A stretch of 64,000 nucleotides of DNA from Planctomycetota bacterium (GTDB taxonomy: Bacteria; Planctomycetota; Phycisphaerae; Phycisphaerales; UBA1924), in NCBI GenBank assembly GCA_033763975.1, contig JANRJM010000018.1, positions 62,001 through 126,000 of the forward strand, read 5' to 3'. Position 1 is the stretch's first letter; every line of letters starts with the position of its first letter. The notes under the pieces are model-generated. The model made no database searches, was not told the DNA's origin, and saw only the letters and a list, made by a program, of their open reading frames with translations. Positions 23,256-31,485 of this stretch are shown here, in pieces. The translations under genes were made by a program, and so were the position numbers.

Positions 23256-24454
23256 CCGTCGCGGATTTTGCCGCCCAGCCCACCGCCTCGCCGCCGACGC
23301 GGCGTCCGCCGCTCGCCGGCCCGCTGGGGCGCCTTGCGTCGCGCGTCTACGCCCGCGTCATCGCCCGGCGCAACCGCGCCTGGGACCGGGGCGAGGGCGT
23401 CATCACCTTCGACCGCCCGGTGATCAGCGTCGGGAATCTCTCGGTGGGCGGCACGGGCAAGACGCCCGCCGTGCTCCGCCTGATCCGCGCGCTGCTCGAC
23501 GACCAGCGCCGCCCCTGCGTCGCCATGCGGGGCTACGCCTCGCCCACCGGGCGGGGTGAAGATTCCGACGAGGCCCGCCTGTACGCGGCGGCGTTCCCCG
23601 GCGTGCCGATCGTGGCCCAGCCCAACCGGGTCGAGGGGCTGCTCGACCTGTTCGCGGCCGAGCGCGGGCGCGCGGTGGATTGCGTGCTGCTCGACGACGG
23701 CTTCCAGCACCGGCGCGTCGCGCGCCAGTGCGACATCGTGCTCATCGACGCGACGCGCAGCCCGTTCGACGACGCGCTCCTGCCCGCCGGGTGGCTGCGC
23801 GAGCCGGTGGCGTCGCTCGCGCGCGCGCACGCCGTGCTGCTCACCCACGCCGATCGCGCGGGGCGCGAGCGCGTGGCGGCGCTCGCGCGCCGGGTGCGTG
23901 AGGTGCTGCCGCCCCGCGCGGTCGTGGCGGCGTGTGCGCACGCGTGGGGCGGGTTCACGCGGCACGACCCGGGCACCGATGATCGCAACGCCGCGGGCGC
24001 GCCGGTCGCGGCCCCGGTGGGCGCCCTGCGCGGGCGTCGTGTGTTCGCGGCGTGCGCGATCGGCAACCCGGACCCGTTCCTGGACGCCGCCCGGGGCGCG
24101 TGTGCTGGGCCGCTGGCCGGGGCGTTGATCCTGCGAGACCACGACCCGTACGCGCCGCCGACGCTCGCGCGCCTGGTCGAGGCGCTGCAGCGCACCCGCG
24201 CCGAGGCGCTGCTCGTCACGCCCAAGGACTGGACCAAGCTCGACGCGGTGCACCCCGCCCGCTGGCCGTGCCCCGTGTACGTGCCCACCCTCGACCTGCG
24301 GTTCGAATCCGGCGAGCACGAACTGCTGGGGCTCGTGCGCGAGGCGGCGGGGCTCGATCTGTCGGAGCCCAGAGCGCACGACGAGGAAGGTTCCGGCGGC
24401 GAGTCCGACCGAGATGTTGAACCCGATGCGCCTACTCGCCCGACGGCGGGCTGA
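23252..24454 (+). CDS. lpxK: tetraacyldisaccharide 4'-kinase
   Basis: A 400-residue inner-membrane-associated kinase that phosphorylates the lipid A precursor. Motifs: Walker A ISVGNLSVGGTGKTP, the cluster DDGFQHRR, and TPKDWTKL near the C-terminus. The first 25 residues are Pro/Thr-rich and precede the usual single membrane helix region, which is poorly hydrophobic here. The last 35 residues are acidic. Its presence implies that the organism makes lipid A. It overlaps the convergent DUF971 gene by 23 bases. Confidence 0.9.
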   Translation: MTVADFAAQPTASPPTRRPPLAGPLGRLASRVYARVIARRNRAWDRGEGVITFDRPVISVGNLSVGGTGKTPAVLRLIRALLDDQRRPCVAMRGYASPTGRGEDSDEARLYAAAFPGVPIVAQPNRVEGLLDLFAAERGRAVDCVLLDDGFQHRRVARQCDIVLIDATRSPFDDALLPAGWLREPVASLARAHAVLLTHADRAGRERVAALARRVREVLPPRAVVAACAHAWGGFTRHDPGTDDRNAAGAPVAAPVGALRGRRVFAACAIGNPDPFLDAARGACAGPLAGALILRDHDPYAPPTLARLVEALQRTRAEALLVTPKDWTKLDAVHPARWPCPVYVPTLDLRFESGEHELLGLVREAAGLDLSEPRAHDEEGSGGESDRDVEPDAPTRPTAG

Positions 24455-24755
24455 TGTCGCGCAGGTACTGCCACGAGTAGATGCCCGTCGAGTGCCCGTC
24501 GGAGAACCTGAACCAGATGGCGTAGTTGCCCCGCAGTTCGGCCTCGAGGATGGTGAGCGGGCCGCTCGCGGCGCCCGCGGGCAGCACCGTCAGCGGGTTG
24601 CTCGCCATCTCGTCGCGGAGCGACTTCATGTCGGCGCTGGGCGACATGCGACGCAGGTACGCGACGGAGTAGAACGACGTCGAGCCGTCGGCCCATTCGA
24701 TGGTGAGCCCGCGATCCTTGCGGACGTCGAGTGTTCGGGGTGCGTCGGGCGCCAC
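24432..24755 (-). CDS. DUF971-domain protein
   Basis: A 107-residue protein that is essentially one DUF971 domain (also called the gamma-butyrobetaine hydroxylase N-terminal-like domain). Recognisable are LTIEWADGSTSFYSVAYLRRM and ELRGNYAIWFRFSDGHSTGIYSW, each quoted here only as the conserved segment. Such single-domain proteins have been linked to Fe-S cluster handling, but the role is not established. The GTG at 24755 is chosen because a TACGCT element lies 6 bases before it; the longer reading frame upstream overlaps pyrF and lacks similarity. Confidence 0.78.
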   Translation of the reverse strand: MAPDAPRTLDVRKDRGLTIEWADGSTSFYSVAYLRRMSPSADMKSLRDEMASNPLTVLPAGAASGPLTILEAELRGNYAIWFRFSDGHSTGIYSWQYLRDISPPSGE

Positions 24756-24761
24756 GGCGCA

Positions 24762-24767
24762 AGCGTA
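24762..24767 (-). promoter_or_regulatory. -10 element, leaderless-type, for the DUF971 gene
   Basis: TACGCT on the minus strand lies exactly 6 bases before the GTG at 24755, the same arrangement as at coaX. Confidence 0.5.
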
Positions 24768-24777
24768 GACGCGGGTG

Positions 24778-24783
24778 TACGCT
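24778..24783 (+). promoter_or_regulatory. -10 element for pyrF
   Basis: TACGCT lies 36 bases before the chosen GTG at 24820. It is divergent from the DUF971 element 11 bases away, so the two promoters share a short control region. Confidence 0.4.
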
Positions 24784-24819
24784 GCGCCGGGGCGCCGGTG
24801 CCCCGTGGAGAGCCGAGGC

Positions 24820-25683
24820 GTGAACCACCCGACCGACCTCCTTCTCGCGTGCGTCGAGCGCTGCGCCGGGTCGCCCGTGTGCATGGGCATCGACCCCGTG
24901 CTCGAGCACCTGCACGCGGACGTGCGCGCCCGGCACCACGACGCGCTGGGCGCGATCCGCGAGTTCGGGCACGCGCTGCTCCGGGCCGCCGCGGGCGTCG
25001 TGCCCGCGGTGAAGTTCCAGTCGGCGTGCTACGAGCGGTACGGCTCGCGGGGCGTGGGCGTGCTCGAAGAGCACATGTCCGACGCGCGGGGGCAGGGGTA
25101 CTGGGTCGTGCTCGACGCGAAGCGCGGGGACATCGGGATCTCGGCGAGCCACTACGCCGCCGGGGCCGCTCGGGCGGGTGCGCACGCGATCACCGTGAGC
25201 GGGTACCTCGGGCCCAGCGGGGTGGAGCCGTTCCTCGACGCGGGGCTGGGCGTCTTCGTGCTTGTGCGGACGAGCAACCCCGACAGCGACGTGGTGCAGG
25301 GGGCGCCCCTGGCCGACGGGCGCACCGTGGCGGCGATGATGGCGGACGCCGTCCGCGCGCTGGGCGCCGGGCGCCTGGGCGCGTCGGGGCTCTCGGGCGT
25401 CGGCGCGGTGGTGGGGGCGACCAAGTCCGGCGAAGGGGCGGCGTTGCGGGCGCGCATGCCCGAGCAGGTCTTTCTCGTGCCCGGGTACGGCGCGCAGGGG
25501 GGCACGGCGGACGATGTCCGCGCGCTGCTGCGCCCGGACGGTCGGGGCGTGCTCGTGACGGCGAGCCGCTCGATCATCTACGAGCCGATGGGCGCGGGCG
25601 ACGCCGATTGGACGCAGGGCGTGCGCCGAGCGGCCGAGCGCCTGCGCGACGAGATCGGCGCGGTGGTCCGGGCCTCGGCGTAG
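24820..25683 (+). CDS. pyrF: orotidine 5'-phosphate decarboxylase (type 2)
   Basis: A 287-residue enzyme for the last step of UMP synthesis. The signature VVLDAKRGDIG carries the catalytic Asp99/Lys101/Asp104 set. The length and the early PVCMGIDPVLEHL pattern fit the longer type 2 subfamily found in actinobacteria, deltaproteobacteria and planctomycetes. The GTG at 24820 is preferred because GGAG lies 9 bases upstream; GTGs at 24805 and 24775 are in frame. Confidence 0.9.
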   Translation: MNHPTDLLLACVERCAGSPVCMGIDPVLEHLHADVRARHHDALGAIREFGHALLRAAAGVVPAVKFQSACYERYGSRGVGVLEEHMSDARGQGYWVVLDAKRGDIGISASHYAAGAARAGAHAITVSGYLGPSGVEPFLDAGLGVFVLVRTSNPDSDVVQGAPLADGRTVAAMMADAVRALGAGRLGASGLSGVGAVVGATKSGEGAALRARMPEQVFLVPGYGAQGGTADDVRALLRPDGRGVLVTASRSIIYEPMGAGDADWTQGVRRAAERLRDEIGAVVRASA

Positions 25684-25686
25684 CGG

Positions 25687-26430
25687 TCAGATCCGGCGCC
25701 GGCGCGCCACGAGCCCGGCGCCGGCGAGGAGCAGTGCCGTCGCGCCGGGTGCGGGCACCCAGTACGCGCCGCCCGAGAACGAGCCTTCCGACCACCACTG
25801 CTGCGTCGGCAGCCGGGTCTGCTGGTCGATGGCGACGCCCCGGGGCAGATTGCCCAGCGGGCGGCGGCCCGACGTGTTGATCTCAGTGAGGGTGAAGGCG
25901 AAATCGTCGGGCCCGACCGAGTTGCCGGCGAAGATGCCATACGCGGCGTCGGTGTTCGCGGCGAACCACGTCACCGACCCGCCGTTCGCGTTGTCCGCCC
26001 CTTGAATCGTGGCGGTGGAGCCCCACGCGAACTCGGTGCCGAGGACGGTCATGACGGCGTTGAAGTACGTCACGCGGAACTCGGTGTTGCCGAGGATGTC
26101 GTCGAACTGGAAGGCGCCGACATCCATCGCATAGATGTGGACGAACGCGCCGCCGGTGGTGGGGGTGCTGGAGACCCAGCGGATACCCATGTTTGCGTTG
26201 AAGTCGAGGAATGGTCCCGAGGGCGGGAGCGGGCCGTTGTCGTCGTCGCGGAACAGTGCGAGCAGATCGGTGACGGGCACGGCGTCGCGGATCGTCGCGG
26301 CGCTGGGCGTGCCCGCGCCGGTGAACGTCCAGCTCGTGTCGGCGGCGAAGTCCGACGCGAAGCTGAAGGTGGTGGCGTGGGCGGCGCCGGCGCTCAGCGC
26401 GAGGGTCGCGGCGATGGCGATGTTCTTCAT
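25687..26430 (-). CDS. PEP-CTERM-like exported protein, family member 1 of 3
   Basis: A 247-residue exported protein: signal peptide (to about HAT, residue 20), a beta-rich domain, and a C-terminal sorting signal WVPAPGATALLLAGAGLVARRRR. In such proteins the tripartite tail (VPxPG, hydrophobic helix, Arg cluster) is recognised by exosortase or a related machinery. It shares the mature N-terminus FSFASDF and the pre-tail SEGSFSGG with the two neighbouring paralogues. A GGAG ribosome site lies upstream of the ATG. The function is unknown. Confidence 0.85.
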   Translation of the reverse strand: MKNIAIAATLALSAGAAHATTFSFASDFAADTSWTFTGAGTPSAATIRDAVPVTDLLALFRDDDNGPLPPSGPFLDFNANMGIRWVSSTPTTGGAFVHIYAMDVGAFQFDDILGNTEFRVTYFNAVMTVLGTEFAWGSTATIQGADNANGGSVTWFAANTDAAYGIFAGNSVGPDDFAFTLTEINTSGRRPLGNLPRGVAIDQQTRLPTQQWWSEGSFSGGAYWVPAPGATALLLAGAGLVARRRRI

Positions 26431-26478
26431 CTCTCGAATCTCCGTGGAAGTCGTCTGACAGGGTGAAGCGCGGGGCGT

Positions 26479-27198
26479 TCAGGCGCGACGGCGGCGGGCG
26501 AACACGCCCAGGCCGGCCAGCGCGAGCGCGAGACCGGCGGGCGCGGGCACGGCGTGCCCGGACCACGATCCCTCGCTCAGCCACTCGGTGGTGACCGCGC
26601 CGTTCTGGAGCACGGGGACGTTCCCGCCGCCCATCGCGCGGAGCGCGGTGAGCGTGAACGCGAAGCCCTCGTTGTCGGTGAGCGAGCGGCCGGCGAGCGG
26701 GCCGGTCGCGCCCGGGATGTACGCGAGCGCCGCATCGGTGCCGGCGTTCGCCTGGATCGTGCCGGTGCTGCCCCAGGTCAATGCGCTGGCGGAAAACGTC
26801 GAGAAGATCGCGTTCGAGAACTCGACCCGCAGGAAGGACGCGAGCGTGGTGGGATCCTGGAACTCGAAGGAGCCCGAGCCGGCGTAGGAGTGGAGGAACC
26901 CGCCGCTGACCGGCGCGGGGCTGTAGGAGTTGAGCGACATCTGCATGACGAAGTTCGACGTGATGGGGACGGCGGGTCCGGGCCCGTCCTCGTCGGCGTC
27001 CCAGAGCAGGCTGACGCGCACCGTGTGGTCGATGTTCATGTGCGCGCCGTCGGTGATGGTGCCCAGCCCCGGGGGCAGGAAGGGCGCCCCGGCGAACGTC
27101 GGACCGTCGGTGTTCATGTCAGACGCGAAGCTGAAGAAGTCGGCCTTCGCCACCCCAGCGCCCGCGAGCACACACAGTGAGACGGCAATAGCGCGCAT
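26479..27198 (-). CDS. PEP-CTERM-like exported protein, family member 2 of 3
   Basis: A 239-residue paralogue of the preceding protein: signal peptide ending near AKA (residue 19), mature start DFFSFASDMNTDGPTF, beta-rich domain with an SGGFLHSYAGSGSFEFQD segment, and tail AVPAPAGLALALAGLGVFARRRR. The ribosome site GGGAGG lies before the ATG. It is 49 bases from member 1 in the same direction, so the two may be co-transcribed. The function is unknown. Confidence 0.85.
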   Translation of the reverse strand: MRAIAVSLCVLAGAGVAKADFFSFASDMNTDGPTFAGAPFLPPGLGTITDGAHMNIDHTVRVSLLWDADEDGPGPAVPITSNFVMQMSLNSYSPAPVSGGFLHSYAGSGSFEFQDPTTLASFLRVEFSNAIFSTFSASALTWGSTGTIQANAGTDAALAYIPGATGPLAGRSLTDNEGFAFTLTALRAMGGGNVPVLQNGAVTTEWLSEGSWSGHAVPAPAGLALALAGLGVFARRRRA

Positions 27199-27558
27199 CG
27201 ACGCCCTCCCTGATCTTCAGGCTTCGTTCGGGACGCGCGGCGCTCCCACGCAGCGCGGGCCCGATCACCCAATGGGAAGGTGCAACACGTCGCGCCGGTG
27301 ACAACCGAACTGTCGATAAATTCGATGCGGGTTGCCTCCTTTCACATGCGATTCACATCGCCCGCGTTCGGTGGAAGGTCGGACTTGCCATGGTCCGTCC
27401 CAGGGCGACTGGCAATCCGGGCGAGATTTTCCGCCAGATCGGTGGCCAACGCCGGAAGCCGTGTCACGGTGGAGCATGAAGAGATCCCCCGCGGAGGCGG
27501 GGGCTATGCGTCCACCGCGCGCCCGGGAGGCGAGCGGCGGTCTGAGAGGAGATTTCCC
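27199..27558. other. 360-base intergenic control region between divergent PEP-CTERM genes
   Basis: No convincing gene is seen here. The region contains an AT-richer patch near 27305-27325, a perfect 7-bp hairpin at 27486-27503 (CCCCCGC, GGAG loop, GCGGGGG), and the ribosome site of the rightward gene. It must carry the promoters of both divergent units. No sigma-54 or other promoter could be identified with confidence. Confidence 0.6.
27486..27503. other. hairpin in the leader of PEP-CTERM member 3
   Basis: CCCCCGC pairs perfectly with GCGGGGG across a GGAG tetraloop, 56 bases upstream of the ATG at 27559. There is no T tract after it, so it is not a classical terminator. It might stabilise the leader or present the loop GGAG. 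Confidence 0.45.
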
Positions 27559-28242
27559 ATGCGTCCCGCAGTTCTTGCCTCGCTCGCGACGCTGGCCGCG
27601 TCGGGCCTTGCCCAGGCGGCCTTCGTTTCGTTCGCGTCCGATACCAACCCGGCCGGCCCCACGTTCCGCGGCTTCCCCGTCGGCGCCGCCCTCGGGCGCC
27701 TGCAGGACGACGCCCCGGTGTCGGTGAACTTCCTCGTCGATCTTGACGAGCAGGGCCCGGGCGGCCCTGTGAGCATCCCGGCGACGTTCGACTTCGACGC
27801 CACGCTCAACTCCTATGCCTACGCGGGCGGCGTGCACGTCTACAACACGAGCGGGTACTTCCAGTTCAACGAAGCGGCCGGCGGCGGGCTGATCCTCCGC
27901 GTGGAATGGCAGAACGGCGCGTTCACGTCGCTCGGCCCCGGCCCCAACGCGCTGGGCCCCTCCGGCTCGGTGCTCTCCAACTCCGCCGCGGACCCCAGCA
28001 TGGTGATCACCACCGGCGGCATCCTCGGCGGGATCATCGCCTCGGGGCGCGACAACAGCTTCGCGTTCACCCTCACCGACCTGTTCGACCTCGCCCGCAA
28101 CCCGGTCCCGGTTCAGAACGGCGGCAACATCGGCGCCGAGTTCACGGCCGAGGGCAGCTTCTCTGGCCGCGTCGTCCCCACCCCCGGCGCCCTGGTGCTC
28201 CTCGGGCTGGGCGGGCTGGCGATCGTCCGCCGCCGGCGCTGA
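27559..28242 (+). CDS. PEP-CTERM-like exported protein, family member 3 of 3
   Basis: A 227-residue paralogue transcribed away from members 1 and 2: signal peptide ending near AQA (residue 20), mature start FVSFASDTNPAGPTF, pre-tail AEGSFSGRV and tail VPTPGALVLLGLGGLAIVRRRR. AGGAG lies 8 bases before the ATG. It is followed by a strong terminator at 28302-28335. The function is unknown; similarity to members 1 and 2 covers the whole length. Confidence 0.87.
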   Translation: MRPAVLASLATLAASGLAQAAFVSFASDTNPAGPTFRGFPVGAALGRLQDDAPVSVNFLVDLDEQGPGGPVSIPATFDFDATLNSYAYAGGVHVYNTSGYFQFNEAAGGGLILRVEWQNGAFTSLGPGPNALGPSGSVLSNSAADPSMVITTGGILGGIIASGRDNSFAFTLTDLFDLARNPVPVQNGGNIGAEFTAEGSFSGRVVPTPGALVLLGLGGLAIVRRRR

Positions 28243-28301
28243 GCACGCGTGACCCGCCCTTCGAGCGGGTCGGTCGCGAGCACGACCTCCAAAGACACCG
28301 A

Positions 28302-28335
28302 CGCCCGTCCAAGCCTGGACGGGCGTTCTTCTTTT
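28302..28335 (+). terminator. intrinsic terminator after PEP-CTERM member 3
   Basis: CGCCCGTCC (28302-28310) pairs with GGACGGGCG (28317-28325) across a 6-base loop and is followed by TTCTTCTTTT. A weaker hairpin, GACCCGC/GCGGGTC, precedes it. Confidence 0.9.
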
Positions 28336-28368
28336 CCGCTGTCTTGCTGCCTCGCTGCCCCGCCCCTG

Positions 28369-28914
28369 CTACATCGGCTTGCGGCCGATCGTGACGTCGT
28401 AGACGTGCAGGAGCTTCTCCTTGTCGAAGATCATCTCCTGACGGGACGACCCGACCACGTCGTACTCGGGGGTGAGTTCGATGGCGTCGACGGGGCAGGC
28501 CTCTTCGCACATGCCGCAGAAGATGCAGCGGAGTTCGTCGATCTCGAACTTCGCGGGGTACTTCTCGCGGTCCTCCCACGGGCTCTCGGCGGCGGTGATG
28601 TGGATGCACCGGGCCGGGCAGATCGTCGGGCACATCATGCACGCGACGCACTTGACGCGTCCCTGCTCGTCGCGGTTCAGGCGGTGCACGCCCCGGAAGT
28701 TCGACGCGTTCTGCCCGCCCTCGAGCACGGGCAGGTCCTCGCGGCGCACCTCGGGGTACTGCATGGTGCGGCTGGTCTTGCCGTGCCCGAAACTGGTGAT
28801 CATGTGGCGCAGCGTGGTGCCGAAGCCCTTCACGATCTCGGGGATGTAGACCGCCTCCAGCCGGCTCATCGGGCGGGGAGTCAGTCGCACTACGTCCTGT
28901 TCGCTGATTGCCAT
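28369..28914 (-). CDS. nuoI: NADH-quinone oxidoreductase subunit I-like 8Fe-8S protein, isolated
   Basis: A 181-residue protein with two 4Fe-4S motifs in the NuoI arrangement: CVACMMCPTICP and CIFCGMCEEACP. The region between and after them (FEIDELRCIF, ACPVDAIELTPEYD) also fits complex I subunit I, which passes electrons toward quinone. No other nuo gene lies in the window, so it is a detached subunit or belongs to a dispersed complex. The ATG at 28914 lies 10 bases after a TATACT box. Confidence 0.87.
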   Translation of the reverse strand: MAISEQDVVRLTPRPMSRLEAVYIPEIVKGFGTTLRHMITSFGHGKTSRTMQYPEVRREDLPVLEGGQNASNFRGVHRLNRDEQGRVKCVACMMCPTICPARCIHITAAESPWEDREKYPAKFEIDELRCIFCGMCEEACPVDAIELTPEYDVVGSSRQEMIFDKEKLLHVYDVTIGRKPM

Positions 28915-28924
28915 TCGCGGGTGG

Positions 28925-28930
28925 AGTATA
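28925..28930 (-). promoter_or_regulatory. -10 element for nuoI
   Basis: TATACT on the minus strand lies 10 bases before the nuoI ATG. It is the closest match to the consensus among the start-proximal hexamers of this window. Confidence 0.5.
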
Positions 28931-28950
28931 CCCGAGCCGTTCCGCCGATG

Positions 28951-28956
28951 TACCAT
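28951..28956 (+). promoter_or_regulatory. -10 element, leaderless-type, for the gene at 28962
   Basis: TACCAT lies 5 bases before the ATG at 28962, back to back with the nuoI element. Confidence 0.45.
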
Positions 28957-28961
28957 GCGTC

Positions 28962-29765
28962 ATGGCCGGCGGGCGCTCCACCACTCCCCTGTTCGATCTG
29001 CTCTCCCGAGGCGGGCCCGCGGCGGCGCGCGTCAGCGCCCCGGCCCGCCCGCGTCCGGTGCGAGAGCCGGTGCGGCCGGCCCCGGGCGTGCGTCCCGAGC
29101 CCCCCGAGGCCGAGGACGTGCACGAGCCGACGTTCCTGCGCCTGCCGATGAACACGGTGTACATCGCCGTCGCGGTGGTGCTGGTGCTGCTGCTGGGGGC
29201 GTGGATCGGCGGAGTGAAGTGGGGGTCGGCGCGAGAGGCCGCCCGGGTGGAGCGAGAGCTCGGCGACGTGCTGGCGCGTCCCGCGGTGAACGAGCCCGGG
29301 ACGGTCGAGCGACCGGCCTCGCCGGCGCCCGCGCAGCCGGAGCGGCGCGAGGCGGCACGCCCCGCGCCGGGCCCCGGAGCGACGCCCCCGCGGGCGATCC
29401 CCGCGGGGCGGGTGCTGGGGGCGACGGGCGACATCGCCGACCCGCGGGAATCGGGGCTGAACTACCTTGCGCTGGCGGTCTTGCCGCGCGAGGACGCCGT
29501 CTCGGCGATGGCGTTCCTGTCCGAGAACAATGTGGGGTCGTTCGCGGTGCCGGTGGACGCGAAGGGGGCGGAAGTCAATAATCCGGGCCCGGTCGCGCGG
29601 TACCGCCTGTACGCGCTCCCGGGGGTCACGCGGGACGAACTCCGAAGCAACCAGACCGTCGTCACGAATCTGGAGGCGAGGATCGCGCAGGTGGGCCCGG
29701 CGTGGCAGAAGGAACGGCGGGGCTCGTCGAACTTCGCGAAGCCCGGGTGGATGAAGCATCAGTAG
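28962..29765 (+). CDS. single-pass membrane protein with SPOR-like C-terminal domain
   Basis: A 267-residue protein: Pro/Arg-rich cytoplasmic part (1-62), one membrane helix (about 64-84), a Pro/Ala-rich periplasmic linker, and a folded C-terminal domain (about 160-267) beginning GLNYLALAVLPREDAVSAMAF. The pattern of this domain, with a first strand, a helix ending in FLSENNVGSF and a later strand VARYRLYALPG, is reminiscent of SPOR domains that bind denuded peptidoglycan. That match is only by eye. The small basic protein gene follows after 32 bases. Confidence 0.65.
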   Translation: MAGGRSTTPLFDLLSRGGPAAARVSAPARPRPVREPVRPAPGVRPEPPEAEDVHEPTFLRLPMNTVYIAVAVVLVLLLGAWIGGVKWGSAREAARVERELGDVLARPAVNEPGTVERPASPAPAQPERREAARPAPGPGATPPRAIPAGRVLGATGDIADPRESGLNYLALAVLPREDAVSAMAFLSENNVGSFAVPVDAKGAEVNNPGPVARYRLYALPGVTRDELRSNQTVVTNLEARIAQVGPAWQKERRGSSNFAKPGWMKHQ

Positions 29766-29797
29766 GATCCCGCGCGGCGTCGCGCAAGGAAGAAGCC

Positions 29798-29959
29798 ATG
29801 AGTCTCGACCGCTCCCTCAAGATCTCCGCGAACATGTCCGGCAAGCGCAGCGTGCTGACCCGCACGGAGCGCATCAACAAGCTGGTCGCCGACAAGAAGT
29901 TCGACGCCAAGAAGGACAAGGCCCTGGGCCTGGCGAAGACCCTCGCCGGCAAGGGCTGA
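29798..29959 (+). CDS. small basic protein of the Planctomycetes-Verrucomicrobia-Chlamydiae family
   Basis: A 53-residue Lys/Arg-rich protein starting MSLDRSLKI and containing KRSVLTRTERINKL. It matches the short basic family found almost only in the PVC superphylum, so it is a useful taxonomic marker. Its role is unknown; a ribosome- or nucleic-acid-associated function has been supposed from charge and size. AAGGA lies 8 bases before the ATG, and a terminator follows at 30034. Confidence 0.88.
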   Translation: MSLDRSLKISANMSGKRSVLTRTERINKLVADKKFDAKKDKALGLAKTLAGKG

Positions 29960-30033
29960 TCCGCGGCGCGCCCTCGTGCCGGGCGCCCCGCCCCGCGGGC
30001 CGCGGGCCCGATCGATTCTCTGAGCAATCGTCC

Positions 30034-30067
30034 GCACGCCCCGCCTCCCGCGCGGGGCGTGCGTGTT
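30034..30067 (+). terminator. terminator after the small basic protein gene
   Basis: GCACGCCCCGC (30034-30044) pairs with GCGGGGCGTGC (30052-30062) across a 7-base loop, followed by the short GTGTTTG tract. The stem is strong and the T tract is weak. Confidence 0.7.
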
Positions 30068-30132
30068 TGTAGCCTCGCCCGCGCGCGCCGCTACGCTTGC
30101 TCCCCGCCCCTCGGGCGGACCTGGAGGCACGC

Positions 30133-31428
30133 ATGGGCGCAGCGGGGTTCAAGAAGTACGCGCGGTTCTTCGAGCGTCAGCCGTCCATCGTCGTGGAATG
30201 GCACGACGACCGCACCGACGCGGTCGGCTGGCTGTGCATCGACACGCTGCGGGGCGGGGCGGCGGGCGGGGGCACGCGCATGCGTGCCGAGGGTTCGCGG
30301 GAAGAGGCCGTCTTCCTCGCGAAGACCATGGGCGTGAAGTTCCAGGTGTGCGGGCCGGACATCGGCGGGGGCAAGAGCGTCATCCGCTTTGATCCGCTCA
30401 CGCACCCCAAGGAGAAGCGGGGCGTGCTGGAGCGCTGGTACCGCCACGTGGGCCCGTACCTCAAGGACTGCTACGGGACGGGGGGCGACGTCAACGTCGA
30501 CGAGGTCTCGGAGGCCAGCGCGATCACCGCCGCCGTCGTCGGCATCGGGCACCCGCAGCAGGGAATCTGCGCCGGGCACATGTCGCCCGCGGACGGGGAG
30601 GCGGTGGCGGCGAAGGTCGCTCGCCTGACGAGCGGGTGCGAGGCGATGGTGAAGCTCGACGATCTTCCCGGCCCGCGCGACGGGGCGTGGATGGTCGCCG
30701 ACGTCGTGACGGGGCTGGGCGTGGCGCGCGCGGTCGAGACGTACTACGCCGCCCGGGGCATGAAGCTCGAGGGCGAGCGCGTGAGCGTGGAGGGCTTCGG
30801 GGCGGTGGGGGCGTTCGCGGCGTACTACCTGGAGCAGCGGGGGTGCCGGCTGGTCGCCGCGTCGACGCGCGACGCGCGCGGGTTCCGCGTCGCGATCGAC
30901 GAGGAGGGGTTCGACGTGCGGGCGCTCATCGCGTCGCGCGAAGGGACGTCGCTGCCCAAGCCCAAGGCCCGCAAGAGCGCGATCTTCTCGAGCGACGACG
31001 CCGACGAGCTGTTCGAGGTGGAGGCCGACATCTTCATCCCCGCCGCGGCGTCGCACACGATCGACGGCGCCCGCCTGAAGCAGCTGCGCCGCTCGGGGGT
31101 CAAGGTGTGGAGCTGCGGGGCGAACAACCCGTTCGCGCGCCGGACGAAGAAGCACGACCTGGTCAAGTGGGTCGCCGACATGCTGGACCTGCAGCGCAAG
31201 GCCGACGAGCACTTCGAGATCATCCCGGACTTCGTCGCGAACTGCGGGATGGCGCGGGCATTCGCGTACCTCATGGGCACGGGGGCGAGCACGAAGGGCG
31301 AGGACATCCTGGCCGATGCCGCCCGCTGCGTGGACGACGGTGTGAGGCGCCTGCTGAAGGGGCACCGCGGGCGCACGGGCCTGCTGTCGCGCGGGTACGA
31401 GGTGTTCATCCCCGACGACGAGGCGTAG
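30133..31428 (+). CDS. Glu/Leu/Phe/Val dehydrogenase-family protein
   Basis: A 431-residue NAD(P)-dependent amino acid dehydrogenase. Conserved parts are GGAAGGGTRMR (41-51), KFQVCGPDIGGGKSVI (69-84, with the two catalytic-site lysines K69 and K81), GTGGDVNVDE and the Rossmann loop VEGFGAVGAFAAYYL. The GGGKSVI form is closer to leucine/phenylalanine dehydrogenases than to glutamate dehydrogenase, which has GGAKGGI. The substrate is therefore left open. GGAGG precedes the ATG and a TACGCT element lies at about 30090. Confidence 0.85.
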   Translation: MGAAGFKKYARFFERQPSIVVEWHDDRTDAVGWLCIDTLRGGAAGGGTRMRAEGSREEAVFLAKTMGVKFQVCGPDIGGGKSVIRFDPLTHPKEKRGVLERWYRHVGPYLKDCYGTGGDVNVDEVSEASAITAAVVGIGHPQQGICAGHMSPADGEAVAAKVARLTSGCEAMVKLDDLPGPRDGAWMVADVVTGLGVARAVETYYAARGMKLEGERVSVEGFGAVGAFAAYYLEQRGCRLVAASTRDARGFRVAIDEEGFDVRALIASREGTSLPKPKARKSAIFSSDDADELFEVEADIFIPAAASHTIDGARLKQLRRSGVKVWSCGANNPFARRTKKHDLVKWVADMLDLQRKADEHFEIIPDFVANCGMARAFAYLMGTGASTKGEDILADAARCVDDGVRRLLKGHRGRTGLLSRGYEVFIPDDEA

Positions 31429-31485
31429 GACGCGCGGGGGCGACCGGGGGAAGTGCGTCCCGGGGCGGGCGAGGGGGCGTGGGTC

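Noticed and set aside
24295-24315. A tRNA-like T-arm sequence (GGTTCGAATCC)
   Set aside because: It lies inside the lpxK coding frame and no acceptor, D or anticodon arms fit around it.
27486-27503. The GC-rich hairpin as an intrinsic terminator
   Set aside because: No T tract follows it on either strand and it lies upstream of, not after, a gene.
30133-31428. Firm assignment as glutamate dehydrogenase
   Set aside because: The active-site motif reads GGGKSVI, as in leucine or phenylalanine dehydrogenases, so only the ELFV family is claimed.
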